Assembly (NCBI GenBank): GCA_003483565.1
Contig: DMYZ01000117.1
Coordinates: 1-7,982 of the forward strand
Direction of reading: 5' to 3'
From: Prevotella sp.
GTDB lineage: Bacteria > Bacteroidota > Bacteroidia > Bacteroidales > Bacteroidaceae
Length of the DNA: 7,982 nucleotides
Below, piece after piece: positions 7,093 to 7,982 of this stretch. The first letter of the stretch is position 1; every line of letters begins with the position of its first letter. The notes under the pieces were generated by a model. It did no database searches, had not been told where the DNA came from, and saw only the letters and a list, made by a program, of their open reading frames with translations. The position numbers and the translations under genes were made by a program.

Positions 7093-7100
7093 CAAAGGTA
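7093..7100 (-). promoter_or_regulatory. -7 box for the receptor-lipoprotein-phosphatase operon
   Basis: The minus strand reads TACCTTTG, a perfect TAnnTTTG match, ending 24 bases before the receptor ATG at 7068. The expected leader is therefore short, about 17-20 bases. No TTTG -33 box is seen at 19-21 bases; that region holds one arm of an inverted repeat. This box also settles the start codon, because the in-frame TTG at 7095 lies within it. Confidence 0.65.
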
Positions 7101-7121
7101 GGATCTTGATTTTACAGCATG

Positions 7122-7148
7122 GTTACAATAATATTAAAGAATTGTAAC
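7122..7148. promoter_or_regulatory. Candidate operator: inverted repeat GTTACAAT-N11-ATTGTAAC
   Basis: GTTACAAT (7122-7129) and ATTGTAAC (7141-7148) are perfect 8-bp inverted arms, 19 bp centre to centre, close to two helical turns. The proximal arm is 21 bases upstream of the receptor -7 box, where the -33 element would be. This geometry suits a dimeric regulator acting on the receptor operon. It does not look like the classical enterobacterial Pho box (direct repeats) or Fur box, so the regulator is unknown. Confidence 0.45.
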
Positions 7149-7168
7149 TGAAATAAATATTATTTCAG
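7148..7168. promoter_or_regulatory. Candidate operator: 21-bp palindrome CTGAAATAA-ATA-TTATTTCAG
   Basis: The two 9-bp arms, CTGAAATAA (7148-7156) and TTATTTCAG (7160-7168), are perfectly complementary around a 3-base centre. It shares base 7148 with the neighbouring inverted repeat, so the two make a compact block upstream of the receptor promoter. The 3-base centre is too short for a good RNA hairpin at full arm length, which favours a protein-binding site. The binding protein is unknown. Confidence 0.45.
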
Positions 7169-7196
7169 GATTAGGTCATTCTGTATATGTTAAAGT

Positions 7197-7234
7197 ATAA
7201 AAAATCTAGAAATAACAATTCTAGTCTTTTTTAT
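7197..7234. terminator. AT-rich hairpin with T tracts on both strands
   Basis: CTAGAA (7206-7211) and TTCTAG (7219-7224) form a 6-bp stem with a 7-base loop. Outside a small internal bulge, ATAAAAAA (7197-7204) pairs with TTTTTTAT (7227-7234). Each strand therefore has a hairpin followed by a T tract, the layout of a bidirectional intrinsic terminator, although the stem is weak. It sits between divergent genes, where no converging transcripts are expected, so it may instead be a regulatory palindrome. Confidence 0.35.
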
Positions 7235-7251
7235 AATATAAACATAAATGT

Positions 7252-7259
7252 TATCTTTA
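7252..7259 (+). promoter_or_regulatory. Weak -7-like box for the plus-strand gene pair
   Basis: TATCTTTA matches TAnnTTTG at all fixed positions but the last. A TTTT lies about 20 bases upstream, one base off the TTTG -33 box. It is 25 bases before the ATG at 7285. A perfect 10-bp palindrome, GCATTAATGC (7262-7271), follows immediately and could be an operator or chance. The evidence is modest. Confidence 0.3.
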
Positions 7260-7284
7260 AAGCATTAATGCATTGCAACCCAAT

Positions 7285-7476
7285 ATGTCGAATTATAAAA
7301 TACACGAATTTCCTGATTCCAGAATAGCAAGTATTGATGTTTGTGAAATAGGAAAACACAAACATCATATAGCAGGGCTGCTTGAATTCATTGACCATGA
7401 CGTCATGGATGGTGCACAGATGGCACGTTTCATGAATGAATTGAAAACAAATATTGAAGAAGGTTTAAATCTGTAA
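7285..7476 (+). pseudogene. Internally deleted CoA-dependent acyltransferase (E2/CAT-like) remnant
   Basis: The 63-residue frame joins two recognisable ends of a catalytic-domain-only 2-oxoacid dehydrogenase acyltransferase-like protein. Residues 1-35 (KIHEFPDSRIASIDVCEIG, then KHKHHIAGLLEF) look like the N-terminus of such proteins. Residues 36-63 begin IDHDVMDGAQMARF, which contains the catalytic HxxxDG motif (His38, Asp42, Gly43) normally found near the C-terminus. Intact relatives are usually well over 200 residues, so a large middle section, including most of the fold, is missing, with the join at about 7380-7392. The frame is kept across the join, so this may be an in-frame deletion, an assembly collapse, or less likely a real small protein. 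I start at the ATG at 7285; the in-frame TTG at 7273 is less likely. The stop is one base before the next ATG, so the pair was probably one operon. It is unlikely to be active as an acyltransferase. Confidence 0.6.
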
Positions 7477-7477
7477 T

Positions 7478-7982
7478 ATGAAAAGACTTAAAATAAACGG
7501 TGCTGCTTTGGCAAGTTCCATGATAAAGAGCTCGTTTGATAAAATCGATTATCAAGATTGCTATTGTATCTCTGTATCTGATCCGCATCATTATTCTGTT
7601 GATTATCTGGCAGGGCTGTTTTTTGTTTCCGGGCCCGAATGGATTAATACATTACTGGCTCTTCGCAATTTTATAGTGAGTATCTTTGGATTGAAAGGAG
7701 GATAAATAGACAAGACAAGGCAACTTGTTCCTTCCGTTTATTATCCAAAAGGTTCCAGGATAGCCCTGTTTAAGGTCTGTGACAGAAATGATCATGAAAT
7801 AGTCATGGGGAAAGATGATAAACACCTGAACCTCAGGACATCAGTGCGGATCGAAAAAAGTCCGGATACTGATAGAATAAAATTATATTCGTTTACGATT
7901 GTGCACTATAATAATATATGGGGAAGGCTTTATTTTTTACCGGTGAAACCGTTCCATCAGCTAATTATTAAAGCAACACTAA
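7478..7982 (+). pseudogene. DUF2867-family gene split by an in-frame TAA, 3' end beyond the window
   Basis: Codons 1-75 encode an N-terminal half with SSFDKIDYQDCYCISVSD and GPEWINTLLALRNFIVSIFGLK, typical of DUF2867. Codon 76 (7703-7705) is TAA. The same frame then stays open for 92 more codons to the window edge and continues the family pattern: GSRIALFKVCDRNDHEIVMG, DDKHLNLRTSV, YSFTIVHYNNIWGRLYFLPV and KPFHQLIIKATL. Both halves are needed for the usual length, about 160-190 residues, so this is one gene with a nonsense codon just after the conserved FGLK motif. DUF2867 has no established function; there is no signal peptide, so it is probably cytoplasmic. It begins one base after the acyltransferase remnant. 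No good start codon lies directly after the TAA to restart the second half. A sequencing error is possible, but the neighbour is also damaged, which favours real decay. Confidence 0.75.

Noticed and set aside
7101..7200. Pho box or Fur box controlling the receptor operon
   Set aside because: The dyads GTTACAAT/ATTGTAAC and CTGAAATAA/TTATTTCAG do not match the direct-repeat Pho box or the GATAATGATAATC Fur pattern, so no named regulator is assigned.

Overview
The window looks like chromosomal DNA from a gut-type Bacteroidales (Bacteroides or a close relative). The evidence is AT-rich intergenic DNA, several matches to the Bacteroides -7 promoter box (TAnnTTTG), weak AT-rich ribosome-binding regions, a large TonB-dependent receptor with an N-terminal carboxypeptidase-D-like domain, and a surface-type lipoprotein. 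The genus was not tested. There are six minus-strand genes and two damaged plus-strand genes; no tRNA, rRNA, CRISPR array or insertion sequence was seen.

Positions 7068 down to 1939 (minus strand) hold a three-gene operon with 35-37 bp gaps: a TonB-dependent outer-membrane receptor, a parallel beta-helix lipoprotein, and an exported metallophosphatase related to purple/tartrate-resistant acid phosphatases. Together they suggest uptake of a phosphorylated ligand: the lipoprotein may bind it at the surface, the receptor import it, and the phosphatase release phosphate in the periplasm. No SusD-like protein is present. A -7 box lies just before the receptor start, and two abutting palindromes upstream look like an operator.

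Positions 1721 down to 1 (minus strand) hold a second group: an AraC-type regulator with a GyrI-like ligand-binding domain, a YjdF/DUF2992 protein starting 5 bp after the regulator's stop, and after 98 bp a cysteine-rich DUF3795 protein that runs off the left edge. In Firmicutes yjdF is known for a riboswitch that binds azaaromatic compounds. Here it is instead tied to a protein regulator whose C-terminal domain belongs to a multidrug-binding fold. A perfect -7 box and a tandem 12-bp repeat precede the regulator, which fits autoregulation.

Positions 7285 to 7982 (plus strand, divergent from the receptor) hold two adjacent damaged genes. The first appears to be a CoA-dependent acyltransferase (2-oxoacid dehydrogenase E2/CAT-like) in which the N-terminus is joined in frame to the C-terminal HxxxDG motif, with the middle missing. 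The second is a DUF2867 gene split by one in-frame TAA, with recognisable family sequence on both sides; its end lies beyond the window.

Family assignments come from recalled motifs and sequence patterns, not database searches. Substrates and regulatory ligands are inferred.
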